Origin: Hyalella azteca
Taxonomy: Eukaryota; Arthropoda; Malacostraca; Amphipoda; Hyalellidae
Reading direction: 5' to 3'
DNA length: 64,000 nucleotides
Assembly: GCF_000764305.2 (NCBI RefSeq)
Contig: NW_025947367.1
Location: 376,157-440,156, forward strand
Shown: positions 10,931 to 22,540 of the stretch, one piece after another
Layout: each line of letters starts with the position of its first letter
Position numbering within the stretch: the first letter of the stretch is position 1
The notes under the pieces: generated by a model
What the model saw: the letters and a program-made list of their open reading frames with translations, nothing else
What the model was told of the DNA's origin: nothing
The model's database searches: none
Position numbers and translations under genes: made by a program

Positions 10931-13900
10931 AACAAAAAGTAGTCTCAGTTTGTGATTGAATGTGTCACGCTAATATCTATTTTTTGCTCATTTGAGACGT
11001 GCACGTGAGACTTCGATTTTAAGTATGCATGGCCATATAACGATATTAAATTCCTAAATGTTTTTTAGCGTACAACGTCGAGGTACTCACCTGTAAAAAA
11101 CCTCAATGCAAATGTAAAAACTTACTCTCTATTGCATGGAAGTGTTAAGCATGGAAGAACAAGCTGCAGCCTCGCAACTTTTTGCCTGACAATTGTTGAA
11201 TGTAAGCAGCCAGCCATATGTCGATGCAATGTGCAAAGCGATTGATGCACGACCGTGTGCAAACGAGATTACCGTGTAGTCGTGTTAAAAAATTTATGAA
11301 ATATTTCTAGTAAAAGTATAGTTTTTAAGACACAATCTTAGGCATTTCTGAAACTGCATCCACGCCTAATTTGACCGGTAGGCATTGTTACAAACAAGAC
11401 GTGTACTGAGGGTGACCGTACACCAACACAATTCGAAAAACCCACGAAACAAACGCTCTTATCGGCGTTCTGGTGTCCGGTCATCCAGTGAAAATAAGCC
11501 GTTTTTCAGTTTTTTTCAGATTTTGTACGAGTTTTTAGTGTTTAATTGGAATAAAAACGGCCACATGGTGTTTCTTTTCACGTGCTGCCGGCCACTGAAA
11601 CGCCGGTAATAACGTTAACGGTAATTTTTCTAACAGTGTAGAATTCTGCATGACTTTGAATGGTTGTTAATCAGTAATTCTGCAAAATTTCTGTAAGTGG
11701 ACAACGGTTACGTGTGTTTAATTAATATGCGATCGTTGTTGAGCGAGTGTGAGAAGGAATAAGTTATTGCGTAAATTTGAAAGTGACAGAACTTTTACGT
11801 TAACAATTTACATATTCAATTGAAGTGGCGATTCTAACTATTATTAGCTTGATTTATAATTTAATTAAGGACATTAAACGTGTATACAACGTCCGCTAGA
11901 CTCAACGCAAGTTCGTGATCTTATCAAAGAGAATGTCACGTTCTCTATTCAATCCAATTTAATCTTCAATCCAATTTAATGGTGTGAACTCACATTACAA
12001 TTCGTATTTCTTCAGCTGCTATATGAGCGATTCTCCAAATATGTCAATCCCAATCTGCATGTAAAAAATCAAGGTTTGTACATTGTGCGTTAAATGTCCG
12101 GCTGGAATAAAGCCATACCAAACCATTAGTTCAGAGTGAACGTCCTGCATATAAAGTATTGTCGCAGTGGCACAGGACGATGAGCTCACAGAGAATTATT
12201 AAAGACTTCGCATGACGAAGCCGAGCATGTAATCATGATCGTGAGCGACGCTTAAATGGCAGCGCCCCTGCGTAGGTGAGAAAAATCGATCAGACCACAG
12301 GAAGCGAGACGAAGAAATGTCTCGCCTGCTAACATGATTAGGCGGACGATAAAATTACGAACACTCTGCAATTGTAGTTGATATGCATGCGATGGATTCG
12401 GGATATATTACCGAGAGCTTCTACAGAAACAAGTAGTGGAAACGAGTGAAACGAAGTTCTCTGATGATGAATCACGTGATCGATGGCAGAGATAATTCAA
12501 CATGAGAACTTATATGATAGACCAAATGTATAGCACATCGCAGTCATTTACCATAGTGATGAGGGCCTGGATTATCATAGTCCGAGCATAATGGCAATGG
12601 CCTAAGGAGAGTGTGGCTTCATGCTTCAAGGCTGCATTAACATGAGTTTGTGAGATATATTTTAGAGTACTTCAAGTAGTCGCGATCTAGTCAAGACTAG
12701 TAGTCAAAGTCAAATCAAGATGCGACTCTAGTCAGGACGAGACTCTCGAGCTCAACCTTGCGCGTTGCAGTCACTAAAGTAGTGAAAAATCTAAACACGA
12801 GTTAGACAAAAAGGTAGGACAATTAAATTCATTCAAGTATATCGTCCTCCGCAGTATCTTCTGAATTTAAGGAAAGCAATTGTTACTAAAACAATTAAAA
12901 AAATTGGCTATAACTCTCTCTCTTAGACCGACGTGGTGGTGTACAATAAAGCCTGGAAGTTGAAGCCATGATTGAGTCGGTCGTATAAATTTTGTTCTGA
13001 CGGGGCAGAAGGTAAGAATTACGAAGGGTTTTTAGAGGTGCACAGAGTGAGCATTTAGCTGCTAAATCACTTCATTAGGCCCAGAAACACATCTCTGATG
13101 GCATCGTTTGCCATCTTCAGAACAGAAATTTTGCAGCGCGAGCCTAATTCCGGAGCGTGTGAGACGTTAAAAGCGGAGCAAGTTTTTGCGTCCGCCTCTT
13201 AATGTAGGGGCGGATCACAATGAAACGAACGCTTCTCCGCAGGTGATCTTGATCTTTATCAGCTCTTCTAGAACGGCTTTCAACATCACCGTCATTAGAA
13301 GCAACTCACTGCCCTGGAACAATCCAAAGCAGGTAACAAAAAACAATAGCGATTTAAGTCGTTTAAATCTTTAATTTTTCCACTATATAATCATCATTTC
13401 GGTTTTTGCCAATAATACCTATTTTGTCAATGATAAGGAGAAATTTTATTTATTTTGTGTGATTAAAAAGTACGTAAAAAATCTTCTACTACTAAGTTTT
13501 AATCCAGAAATATGAAAGCTTCAGACTTTTAATGCGAAGTTGTAATTTATCTCGTTTCTCATTGGAGAGTGCAATGTCTAAAATATTGTTTTTACTTATA
13601 ATATTTCGCAGTGAGATTTTATAATTTCCTTAAAATTCAGGCAACGTCTTCTGTGCTTTTACGTCTGTTTTACTAAGAATATATGTGCTTTTTAGCAATT
13701 GTAGAACACTTCGACGGCTCGCACGCTTCACTGATGATTGAGGCAGAAATCACAACAGCGTTCAAACAAATTGCATCAAAAATATTCACCTATTTCAAGA
13801 CTTTACAATTAACAGGTTTATTAAAACTAACAGTAGCGAGTAGTGGTAAATATGTTCCAGGAGATCGATTAAGTAGACAATATAAAAACTAAACAAAATT

Positions 13901-14550
13901 TGCTTTGACGGGAAGAAAAATTAGGAACGAAAATTGCCGACAGATGCCTTTGAATTAATCAGTTAGAATAAATTACTCCTGATTATTTCAAGAACATTGG
14001 TTTGAAAGAAGCGTTACCGAAGAAACCTAAACCTATAGGCCAATTATTTGTTAGTAACACTATAAATAGCACGGTACTTAGCAATGCACAGGTTTAATAT
14101 AGCATCTCTTCCACAGATTTGAAGCAAAGTCTGTTTTCATTTGGCAGGAGCAGAGCTTCGATTGCAGCCATCGCTCATCGCTCGTGAAATGACGGCCTCA
14201 TCGCGAAGCTTCATGAAGCTATCACACCATCGAGATTTTATCGCGGATTTCAAGACGTTAGCTAGCAAAAACAGTTATCCGATCGCAGCCGATGATGTTA
14301 GTGTCGATCATCCACAAGTGATCAATCATGCACGCGGTGGTTGGTTATAGTCGAGAGATTCAACTTACTAGGATGCTAAATAGATTTGTGTTGATGAGAA
14401 TGAATAAAATATCAGTTATTTGATCGCTGTCTGTAATTTTTATTTTATCGATGTAATAGACTAATCGATTGATATTCAAAACGTAATATGGCGGCAAATT
14501 CTGCCAAATTCACAGCTCTAGTCATGAAGAAGAAAAATTTAAATGAAATT
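10931..14550. other. No gene recognised
   Basis: Mixed-composition DNA with short ORFs (11,385-11,609; 13,186-13,374; 13,683-13,892; 14,141-14,350, all +). None has a recognisable domain or clear splice context. Confidence 0.45.
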
Positions 14551-14578
14551 ATATATATATAAAAATATATATATATAT
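14551..14578. repeat. AT dinucleotide microsatellite
   Basis: Two runs of AT repeats separated by a short A tract. Confidence 0.95.
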
Positions 14579-17500
14579 TTTGTTTTATTATTTCGAATCG
14601 TAAACATGTCAAAATTAAATATCTATTATGACCAATTTATTAGTTAGTCTCACGTGAAGGAACTTAGTGTGTTCAAGTCTAACGATACGGTGGGTAGACT
14701 TCGATAATGTTGTTGCACGCAACATCAATCGTAACTATTGAGACATTTTGTCTACAAGTATACCGCTTGTTTACATAAGTTACCTCATGCCATTTGGCTT
14801 CTGTTAGAAGGTATTGCCTCGTTAGACGTACTTGTGCTCAGTCGGGACCGTTGATTATCTTTCAAGAAGCAGTGATGGACCACAGTGCGCTGAGAGCCCC
14901 GACCCATCTGACGCGGAGTGAAAGGCATCCCGTAGCCTCATCCATCAGACGTTGCGATGGCGCGGCGCTGTTCACAGTAGCAACATGCCGGCTTCTTAAG
15001 CGACAGCAAACGATCGCATCCTTTTCTATGCGCCTGATTATCATAAGCGATAACAGAACTGGTCTCCGCACACACGTCTTAATTTTTGTCTTGATACAAC
15101 GCGCGAGCGATGACGGAGTCTTTTACAAGCACGACTCAACCGAGGCTTGTCTGGCGCTGGTCTTAGCTTGCTGTCCATTGTGAATTTAGGAGCGTTAGAG
15201 GAAATGCAGTTACAATGTAGTAGTGAACGAGCTTAAACAATCATTCGCTTAAGTTTAATTATTTTGTTTATGGATCCACACTATGGACCAAACGGTCAGG
15301 GCAGAAAGTGATGCTGGTTCATCCAGTTTTATTAATATTACGATTAAAATTATGAAGTTCATTTACAAATATTCTATGCATAATTTTTCACCTTACCTGT
15401 GACTGTTGGAGATTAAATATGTCTGAAACCAGCAGCTTATATTTCAAATTTCTCGCCGGTGCCTACAAGCCTACTGGTTGCCACCGCTGCAATATATTAA
15501 TGAGCCAAATTGAGTTTATATTGTAGCTCGGTTACTTTAATTTGCGAGCGTTTACATTTATAAAACTTCGCAAAGTAATGCGTAAGCACCACTAAAAGCA
15601 ATCGAATTTCAGGGGATACGTAAAAAATTTTTATTTATACATTTCTGTATTTCTATATCCTGTTTTCGCATTGTTGACATTAAAGGGAGAATTTTTTTCA
15701 ATGCATTTTGCAGTCAAAATCGTGGGTGTTAAAATAAAAAAAATTATTCTCAAGGTCTGCAGGGAACTCGCTGATCGGCTGCCGTTATCTTATCATTTTG
15801 TATCATTGAAGTAGGATGTCGGATTTTTTCAGGAGTTTATACGGCAAGCTTGAGCTGAAATGGCCTGTAGTTCGGAAATCAATTTTATTCATTTGGACGG
15901 GTTGAAAGCTTCGACGAAAGTATACGTGAAATATCTGTATTATTATCACCTATTTTACAGAAATATTTGCTTGTTCGCTTATTTTGAGATTGCGTGTATT
16001 GAATATGAGTGGAAAAATAATCGAATATAATAATTAATTACATTCCTACCATATATGCTTGAACATTTGTGAGTGATTTTTTAGCACATTTTTTGCATTT
16101 ACGACCTTCCAGAATTAGCAAGCGCAGGTATCTGAAAATCGAAAAAAATCAAGCGAGTCGAGGTCGAAAAAATTCCTGACTTTCAGCTATTCTGGAGTTA
16201 CGGCAAAACGACCGCAATATATTAAGGGGACGAGGAAAACACGCGATGCCATTGCAGAAAATAATTGGTTCTAGGCTAGTAATTAAGTCGACGTCTCTCG
16301 ATAACACAAGTCCTCCGAGATTTTAACTATGTCTTCTAGAGATGGAGATCGCACTTTTTGCTGCCTTTAGCCAGACTGCCATGTTTTTGGAAGGCTTTTA
16401 GGCATCATTTTACATTAGAGTCGGGCCTCATTAACTCGCTTTGATGATCTGAAGCATGTTTTTTTCTTATTTAAATGTTTTGTGAGAAATCGTTCGTTCG
16501 AGACATTTGTCCAACCATCATTAATGTGAGCGCTTGTGCTGCGTCTGGGCCACAGAGAAAGGTGCTGTGGTAGCGAGGCGGTCAAACTTTACTTCTGTTC
16601 TTAATTTACAACATACGCTATGCACTTGAATTCGTTCCTTGTTATTAGAATATGGTGATATAAATATGACGAACTGAGAATAACTCTGAACCTATCTTCC
16701 GGCGTCCTGATTTTTTTTCGTTTAAATTCGTTGAACCAAAATTGCTTTAGGAAAGTAAAAATCGACTGGAATTTATGACATTGGGTGCATTCTTTTCAAC
16801 AATTTTCAGCGTTCAATGAATTTCATGGCAATAATTAATAGATTAAGTAAACTGAACGAACTAAACATAGACTCAATTTGAATCTTTCAATTGTATTTCT
16901 TGTGAACTACTATGACGTGACCTGAACTGAGCTAATTGGAAGAGTTAAAATATTTTATTTTATATTTTTCTTAAATAGCTAGCATATTAGTGTTAAACTT
17001 TCCTAAGATTAGATAATCAACGAAATTTGTGAATTCGTTTAAAAACCGTTTATGTTTTTAATAATAATTTCACTATTGCATAAATGCTAATTTGAGTAAA
17101 GCCTGTCCAAACTATCATGGTTTTGATTGTTTATTGTTCGTCAAACTTGAATCTTAATATGTTAAGATGATGAATGGTCAATCATTTCTTCCAATTCAGT
17201 CCTGTGTTGCTATTCGTGCATATGTACCAGGCTTCTCTACTATCAAACGAACTCTCCCATTAAATCAATAACATTTATATTGCCAACATAGTAGTTATGG
17301 AAGCGACTTGTTTATATCCAGAAAATCAATCACAAATGGCGTTTTGACACTTTCATTATAAATTCATAAATTATACTGCGAGTAGCCGACATCTTTCATT
17401 TATAGGAAATAGTCACAATTGCTGAGCGTTCCAATTAACTAAGAGTCCTGCCAGCCTTCATCCTGATTCTTTTCGCCATGCGCTAATGACGCTTTGTTAT

Positions 17501-17715
17501 CTATAAAATACAGGCAAAAAATAGTGCAATTATCATAATGAGTGCAGAGAAACGCCCATTTCCCCCTCACGGAGAAATTTAAGGCCACAATTCAATAGTT
17601 TTTATCGGTATTGCGAAGACACTGGAGCCCTAATGGGTCGAGTCTTCCAGAATATCATGCATTCTTCCGCAGCGCAGCAAACTCTTAAGTAATTAAGTGG
17701 ACAGAAGCTAACCAG
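14579..17715. other. No gene recognised; one GC-richer ORF island
   Basis: The island at about 14,820-15,180 is open on the + strand to TGA 15,181-15,183. The first ATG is near 14,874, giving about 102 residues with no recognisable domain. A shorter antisense ORF overlaps. Coding status is undecided, and a regulatory island is as likely. The remainder is AT-rich and shows nothing. Confidence 0.4.
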
Positions 17716-17723
17716 CCATCCAG

Positions 17724-17839
17724 AACTACCTGGCCCAGCGGCCATATCACCTTCAGCTGCCCCGCGTTCTGAACCTCATGGGGCTCTTCTACCGTCTTTT
17801 GTTGGGGAATTTCGGCTACTGCAGACTTGAGGATTTTGA
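17724..17839 (+). CDS. Candidate isolated coding exon, unidentified
   Basis: The frame opens after an in-frame TAA near 17,708. Possible acceptors are ACCAG (17,711-17,715) and CATCCAG (17,717-17,723). It then reads 38 codons beginning NYLAQRPYHLQLPRVLNLMG, with mostly G- or C-ending codons, and ends in the strong donor GA|GTGAGT at 17,839/17,840, leaving phase 2. If not spliced, the next in-frame codons give GAG TGA, a stop, so it could also be a terminal exon. The segment is a clear GC-rich block in AT-rich DNA. The reverse strand is also open. I do not recognise the family and see no partner exon nearby. Confidence 0.35.
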
Positions 17840-19114
17840 GTGAGTATACTCGTGTTTGTCTGTACGAAGCATGCTATTGTTTGATGCTTCTTATAGATTC
17901 TTCGTGGTACCACACCATTCCAATGAACGACAAGCGTCGCGCGAGTTCTGCGTCACGGGATGATTGAATGTGCTTAAATGGCAGTTTAATCTATTGCCGA
18001 AGATTGTGCTAATTAGTATATCCATTAATCGTAATTATGGTAATCGGCCACTATACTGCAAAGTTATTATTCGGGTGATGAAATCGCGATTGGTTGTCCA
18101 ACAATCTACTCGTTTCCCTCTTTTCATAGAGGTCGATTTTAGTTCAATGGTCACTTGACGTCGCATTGAATTCATAATTAATGATATGAACTCAACATAT
18201 TACTAGATCCGCGCGCCTGGAATGTTTGCTTAAACGAATCTTCAGAGAGACGAAACCATTTCGCTACGTGTTGCTCTTTTTGCATTTGGCCAGCGTATAT
18301 AAAAAATTTCAAATGACAATAAAATTTGATACTTTACAATTTTTTTATTCACTATCGTATTTCTGCTGTAGAGCACTTACGTCTGGCCAGCAGGGAGCGG
18401 GACCAATAAGGCATTGCTTCACTAGCTTCCACATCTGCGTTGATTCTCATCGCGATCAAAGATAGCGCAGTCGAGGATGCTTCTCACAGTCTAATGCTAT
18501 TCCTATGGCAGGAGTCACCACTTTGAGCTCAGCCGCTTCTTCTCCAATACGCAATCCAATGTGCTCGACCAGATTTTTTCTGCTCGTGTTCTTTTAAAGA
18601 GAAAAGTCGCCGCACAAGATTTTACGCCATTTAATAGCATTGGGATCTGACTTCAGTGAAACGATTTGCTTCGTAATGGAAAGAATGTAAGCTGCTGTCT
18701 CTAACAGAGAACCTCTCGGCAGAGCATTGATTAGGATTGCTTACTGGCGAAACAAGAGCAGGCCGGGAGACCCTCCGGCTCCGAGTAAACAGATGACTTA
18801 AGATGAGATTCCTTCCTACGGAGGTTTTTGTTTTTTCGTCAAGTTAGGATTATGAAGCGGGCATTATCATATAAATGAGGGTTGCGTGTTAGTACATCTT
18901 CGTACGTGTATAATCTGCGATAAACTGGCGCATGAGGTTAGCTTGCTCCCAGAGCTTTCTTCAACAGACATGCGAGATTTGTTTAGTTTCGAACTTTATT
19001 CAGGATCTAACCGCTTCGTTTGAAACATAATTTATGTGAAACCATGAAACATTTATTGCAAACATTTCATGTTTTCCCGTTCATTGATAAGTTTGGTCGT
19101 TGATTATTTCGGTG
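17840..19114. other. No gene recognised
   Basis: Two short + strand ORFs (17,964-18,158 and 18,226-18,465) have no recognisable domain. Nothing else is supported. Confidence 0.45.
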
Positions 19115-19470
19115 AGTGTCACTAGTCAGGAATGAGTAGCTATTATTCATTAGAAATGAGTGGCTGCAAGTCTGTTATAAGGAATGAGTGGCTTTTAGTC
19201 CGAAATTAGGAATGAGTTACGCTTTTTCAGTGATCCTGAACAAGCTTCTGTCATTTTTCTGCAATTAGTGGTTATATTGCAATGTTGGTCCGTTTTCAGG
19301 AGTTAGTGGCATTTTGTGACTTTATCTAGGATGAATGGCTGGATGTCGCCTGTGAGGTTTGAGTGATATTGTCAGCTGCCAGGATTGAGGACTGTTTGTC
19401 TGTTGTCATGTGAGTGAATTTTTTCAGTTTTCATGTGTGAATGCTTGTCAGTTAGCAGGAGTAATTGTTA
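19115..19470. repeat. Degenerate tandem repeat around AGGAATGAGTGGCT
   Basis: Variants of AGGAATGAGTGGCT followed by a GTC or CTGT segment recur about every 35-45 bases, with decreasing similarity to the right. The right boundary is uncertain. Confidence 0.45.
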
Positions 19471-20298
19471 CGGTTTGCCGTTTCTCTGACATATAGATGT
19501 GTATTAACTATCAAGAGCGATAATTCATCCAATAGTGAGCAAGTCAAGAAAGAGGTTTTGTCATTAGACCTAGGTGAGGTCTGAGATGTCTATTCAGTCG
19601 TGTGAGTGTGTGAAGGATTTTATGTCTAATAGGTTATCTAAGCGTATGTGAGGCTGTGATGTCTAATCATCTTCGTGAAATATAAGAGAATCAGGTACTA
19701 TATGCATTAATATCTGAATGCGTTTCAAACAAGAGTTGTCTGTATGAACTTAAAATTCGCATTCCGGCTTCTCCGACCGCAGATGGAATTATGAACAAAC
19801 TGCACGATGGACTCGTTCGATTCAACGGTAATTTTTGTGGTGAAAATTCCGAGTTTCTTTAATTAATTGATATATATATTCAAATATGACGCTGCACTGT
19901 GCAAACGTTAAAAATATTCTTCAGTGTCACAATTTGTGAAATATTTACGCTCAAAATATTATCAGCATTGAAAACGGCGGGAACTAAAGTAAATACTGAG
20001 GGTAAATTCATATAAGGCGTTGAGGCTATGATGGTGAGCTGAGTACGGAGTATAGAACACAGGACGAGTCTTCAAAAGGACGATTCCTCAACTTGTCTCG
20101 AGTCCTCAGAAGGATTTCCTAAAAATAGCTTCGAGTTAAAAGAAGGAGGTCAGGCCAAGGGGGCTTTTTCTGAACTGGGTTATTTGCCTGCCGACCAAGC
20201 CGGTGATATGACAATTACAGGCGCCATAGGCACGTCGGCGTCACTACACGCGCAATAGAAATAGACGCGCTTCTGATCTAGAGATGATGAAGCTATTA

Positions 20299-20322
20299 GG
20301 GAGGGTGGGGGCGGTGCACGGG
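20299..20322 (+). other. G-rich tract, possible G-quadruplex
   Basis: G runs of 3, 3, 5 and 3 occur within 24 bases. The first two loops are 1 base long and the last is about 8, slightly over the usual 7-base limit. It is an isolated GC-rich patch. Confidence 0.4.
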
Positions 20323-21175
20323 AGGTGTGGCTCTTTAAGATAATATTATCTTTAAGAAGATTAATGTTTCCACAAGCTACTATTTTATTTAATTGTAAAT
20401 GTCGGTAAATAATCATAGGCAGCATCGTTCGTTAAATGTGCGTATTTGTCCCTCATTTTTTTTTAATTTTAATTATACAGTAAATTGTCTCAATAACATT
20501 TGCTTTAAGAATTATTATGGCCATTCTGAAGCACAATTGAAATCTAATGTCGAGATCCTTGAATCGCCCGTTTCAGCGAAACGTAGTCTTGACTGAATGA
20601 TAGTGCAATTTAAAGACAAAGATCAACCCTCGTATCGGAGTGTAGAGCAAAAATAGAACAAACTATTGATACTCACATCTGTAACAGGAATCGTCCCGGT
20701 GCACGTGAAGTGATCAGATTTGTCGAGTTGCGTGGGCGCGACCACCTCAGGTCAATTGAGTGTTCTACATATGATCATATCCATATAAACCATGTAAAAA
20801 TTAATTGCATTCAGGATAAACTGAAAAACGGGACAGTCCATGAATACTTGGATATGAATACTCTAGTTCAAAATCATATTGTAGCTCAAATATGAATGAC
20901 TCGTTTTACTCGCATGAAATAATGCCAATTTTGTCCACTACAAACTCAGAAAAGCCTCCTGGGTTCTTATAATAGAAGAGACTGACCAGCAGACGGGAAT
21001 AAAGTGCAGGGTTCTAATGGAAAGGCTCAGCTCTGACGTTTGCACCAACGCGTCGGTCAGAACGTGACGCTTGTCTCCTCCAACGCAATACACCAATACA
21101 CGTCAATAACACAATACACGTTGTATTGTATACTCGTTGGTATACAACACCAATACATGTTGGTGTTTTTGATAC
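20323..21175. other. No gene recognised
   Basis: Short ORFs only. Variants of CAATACACGT and GTTGGTGT repeat loosely at about 21,085-21,170, just before the large 31-bp array. Confidence 0.4.
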
Positions 21176-22540
21176 ATCACATGCGTCGACGTTGGTTTCT
21201 TCCTTAAGTCACATGCATCAGCAATTTTTCCTCACTTCACCTGTGTCAGCGCTGTTTTTTCCTCACATCACCTTCGTCAAAATTGCATTTTTCTTGCGTC
21301 ACCTGCGTCAGCGTTGTTTTTTCCTTAAGTCGCCTGCGTCAGCGTTGTTTTTTCCTTAAGTCACCTGTGTCAGCGTTGTTTTTTCCTTAAGTCACCTGCG
21401 TCAGCGTTGTTCTTTCCTTAAGTCACCTGCGTCAGCGTTGTTTTTTCCTCACTTCACCTGCGTCAGCGTTGTTTTTTATCCTGAAGTCACCGGCGTTAGC
21501 AATGCTTTTTCCTCACTTCACCTGCGTCAGCGTTGTTTTTTCCTTAAGTCACCTGCGTCAGCGTTGTTCTTTCCTTAAGTTACCTGCGTCAGCATTGTTT
21601 TTTCCATAAGTTACCTGCGTCAGCGTTGTTTTTTATCCTGAAGTCACCGGCGTTAGCAATGCTTTTTCCTCACTTCACCTGCGTCAGCATTGTTTGTTCC
21701 TTAAGTCACCTGCGTCAGCGTTGTTCTTTCCTTAAGTTACCTGCGTCAGCGTTGTTTTTTCCATAAGTTACCTGCGTCAGCGTTGTTTTTTCCATAAGTT
21801 ACCTGCGTCAGCGTTGTTTTTTCCTTAAGTCACCTGCGTCAGCGTTATTTTTTCTTAAAGACACCTACGTCAGCGTTGTTTTTTCCTCAAGTCACCTACG
21901 TCAGCGTTATTTTTTCTTAAAGACACCTACGTCAGCGTTGTTTGTTCCTTAAGTCACCTGCGTCAGCGTTGTTCTTTCCTTAAGTCACCTGCGTCAGCAT
22001 TGTTTTTTCCATAAGTCGCCTGCGTCAGCGTTGTTTTTTCCTTAAGTCACCTGCGTCAGCGTTGTTTTTTCCTCACTTCACCTGCGTCAGCGTTGTTTTT
22101 TCCTTAAGTCACCGGCGTCAGCGTTGTTGTTTCCAGAAGTCACCTGCGTCAGCGTTGTTTTTTCCTTAAGTCACCTGCGTCAGCATTGTTTGTTCCTTAA
22201 GTCACCTGCGCCAGCGTTGTTTTTTCCTGATGTCACCCGCGTCAGCGTTGTTTTTTCCTTAAGTCACCTGCGTCAGCGTTGTTTTTTCCTTAAGTCACCT
22301 GCGTCAGCGTTGCTTTTTCCTTAAGTCACCTGCGTCAGCGTTGTTTTTTCCTCAAGTCACCTGCGTCAGCGTTGTTTTTTCCTTAAGTCACCCGCGTCAG
22401 CGTTGTTTTTTCCTTAATTCGCCTACGTCAGCGTTGTTTTTTCCTTAAGATACCTGCGTCAGCGTTATTTTTTCCTTACATCACCTGCGTCAGCGTCGGT
22501 TTTTTCTTACGATACCTACGTGTGCGTTGTTTTTCTCCTT
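21176..22540. repeat. 31-bp minisatellite, about 44 copies
   Basis: The unit is CACCTGCGTCAGCGTTGTTT plus TTTCCTTAAGT (31 bases). Copies at both ends are the most diverged, and central copies are nearly identical. Variant copies recur together. For example, a block with ATCCTGAAGTCACCGGCGTT then AGCAATGC appears near 21,479 and again near 21,631, which suggests a higher-order repeat. The apparent ORFs at 21,126-21,359 and 22,124-22,324 arise from the array: three 31-base units make 93 bases, so any open frame repeats. I do not regard them as genes. Confidence 0.95.

Noticed and set aside
14794..15183. 129-codon + strand ORF as a gene
   Set aside because: The apparent start is TTG, there is no recognisable domain, and the reverse strand is open too. 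Left as an unresolved GC-rich island.
21126..22324. Repetitive + strand ORFs (LRQRCFFLKSPASALFFP type) as a repeat protein
   Set aside because: They are produced by the 31-bp array, whose three-unit period of 93 bases keeps frames open. No promoter, splice or codon evidence.
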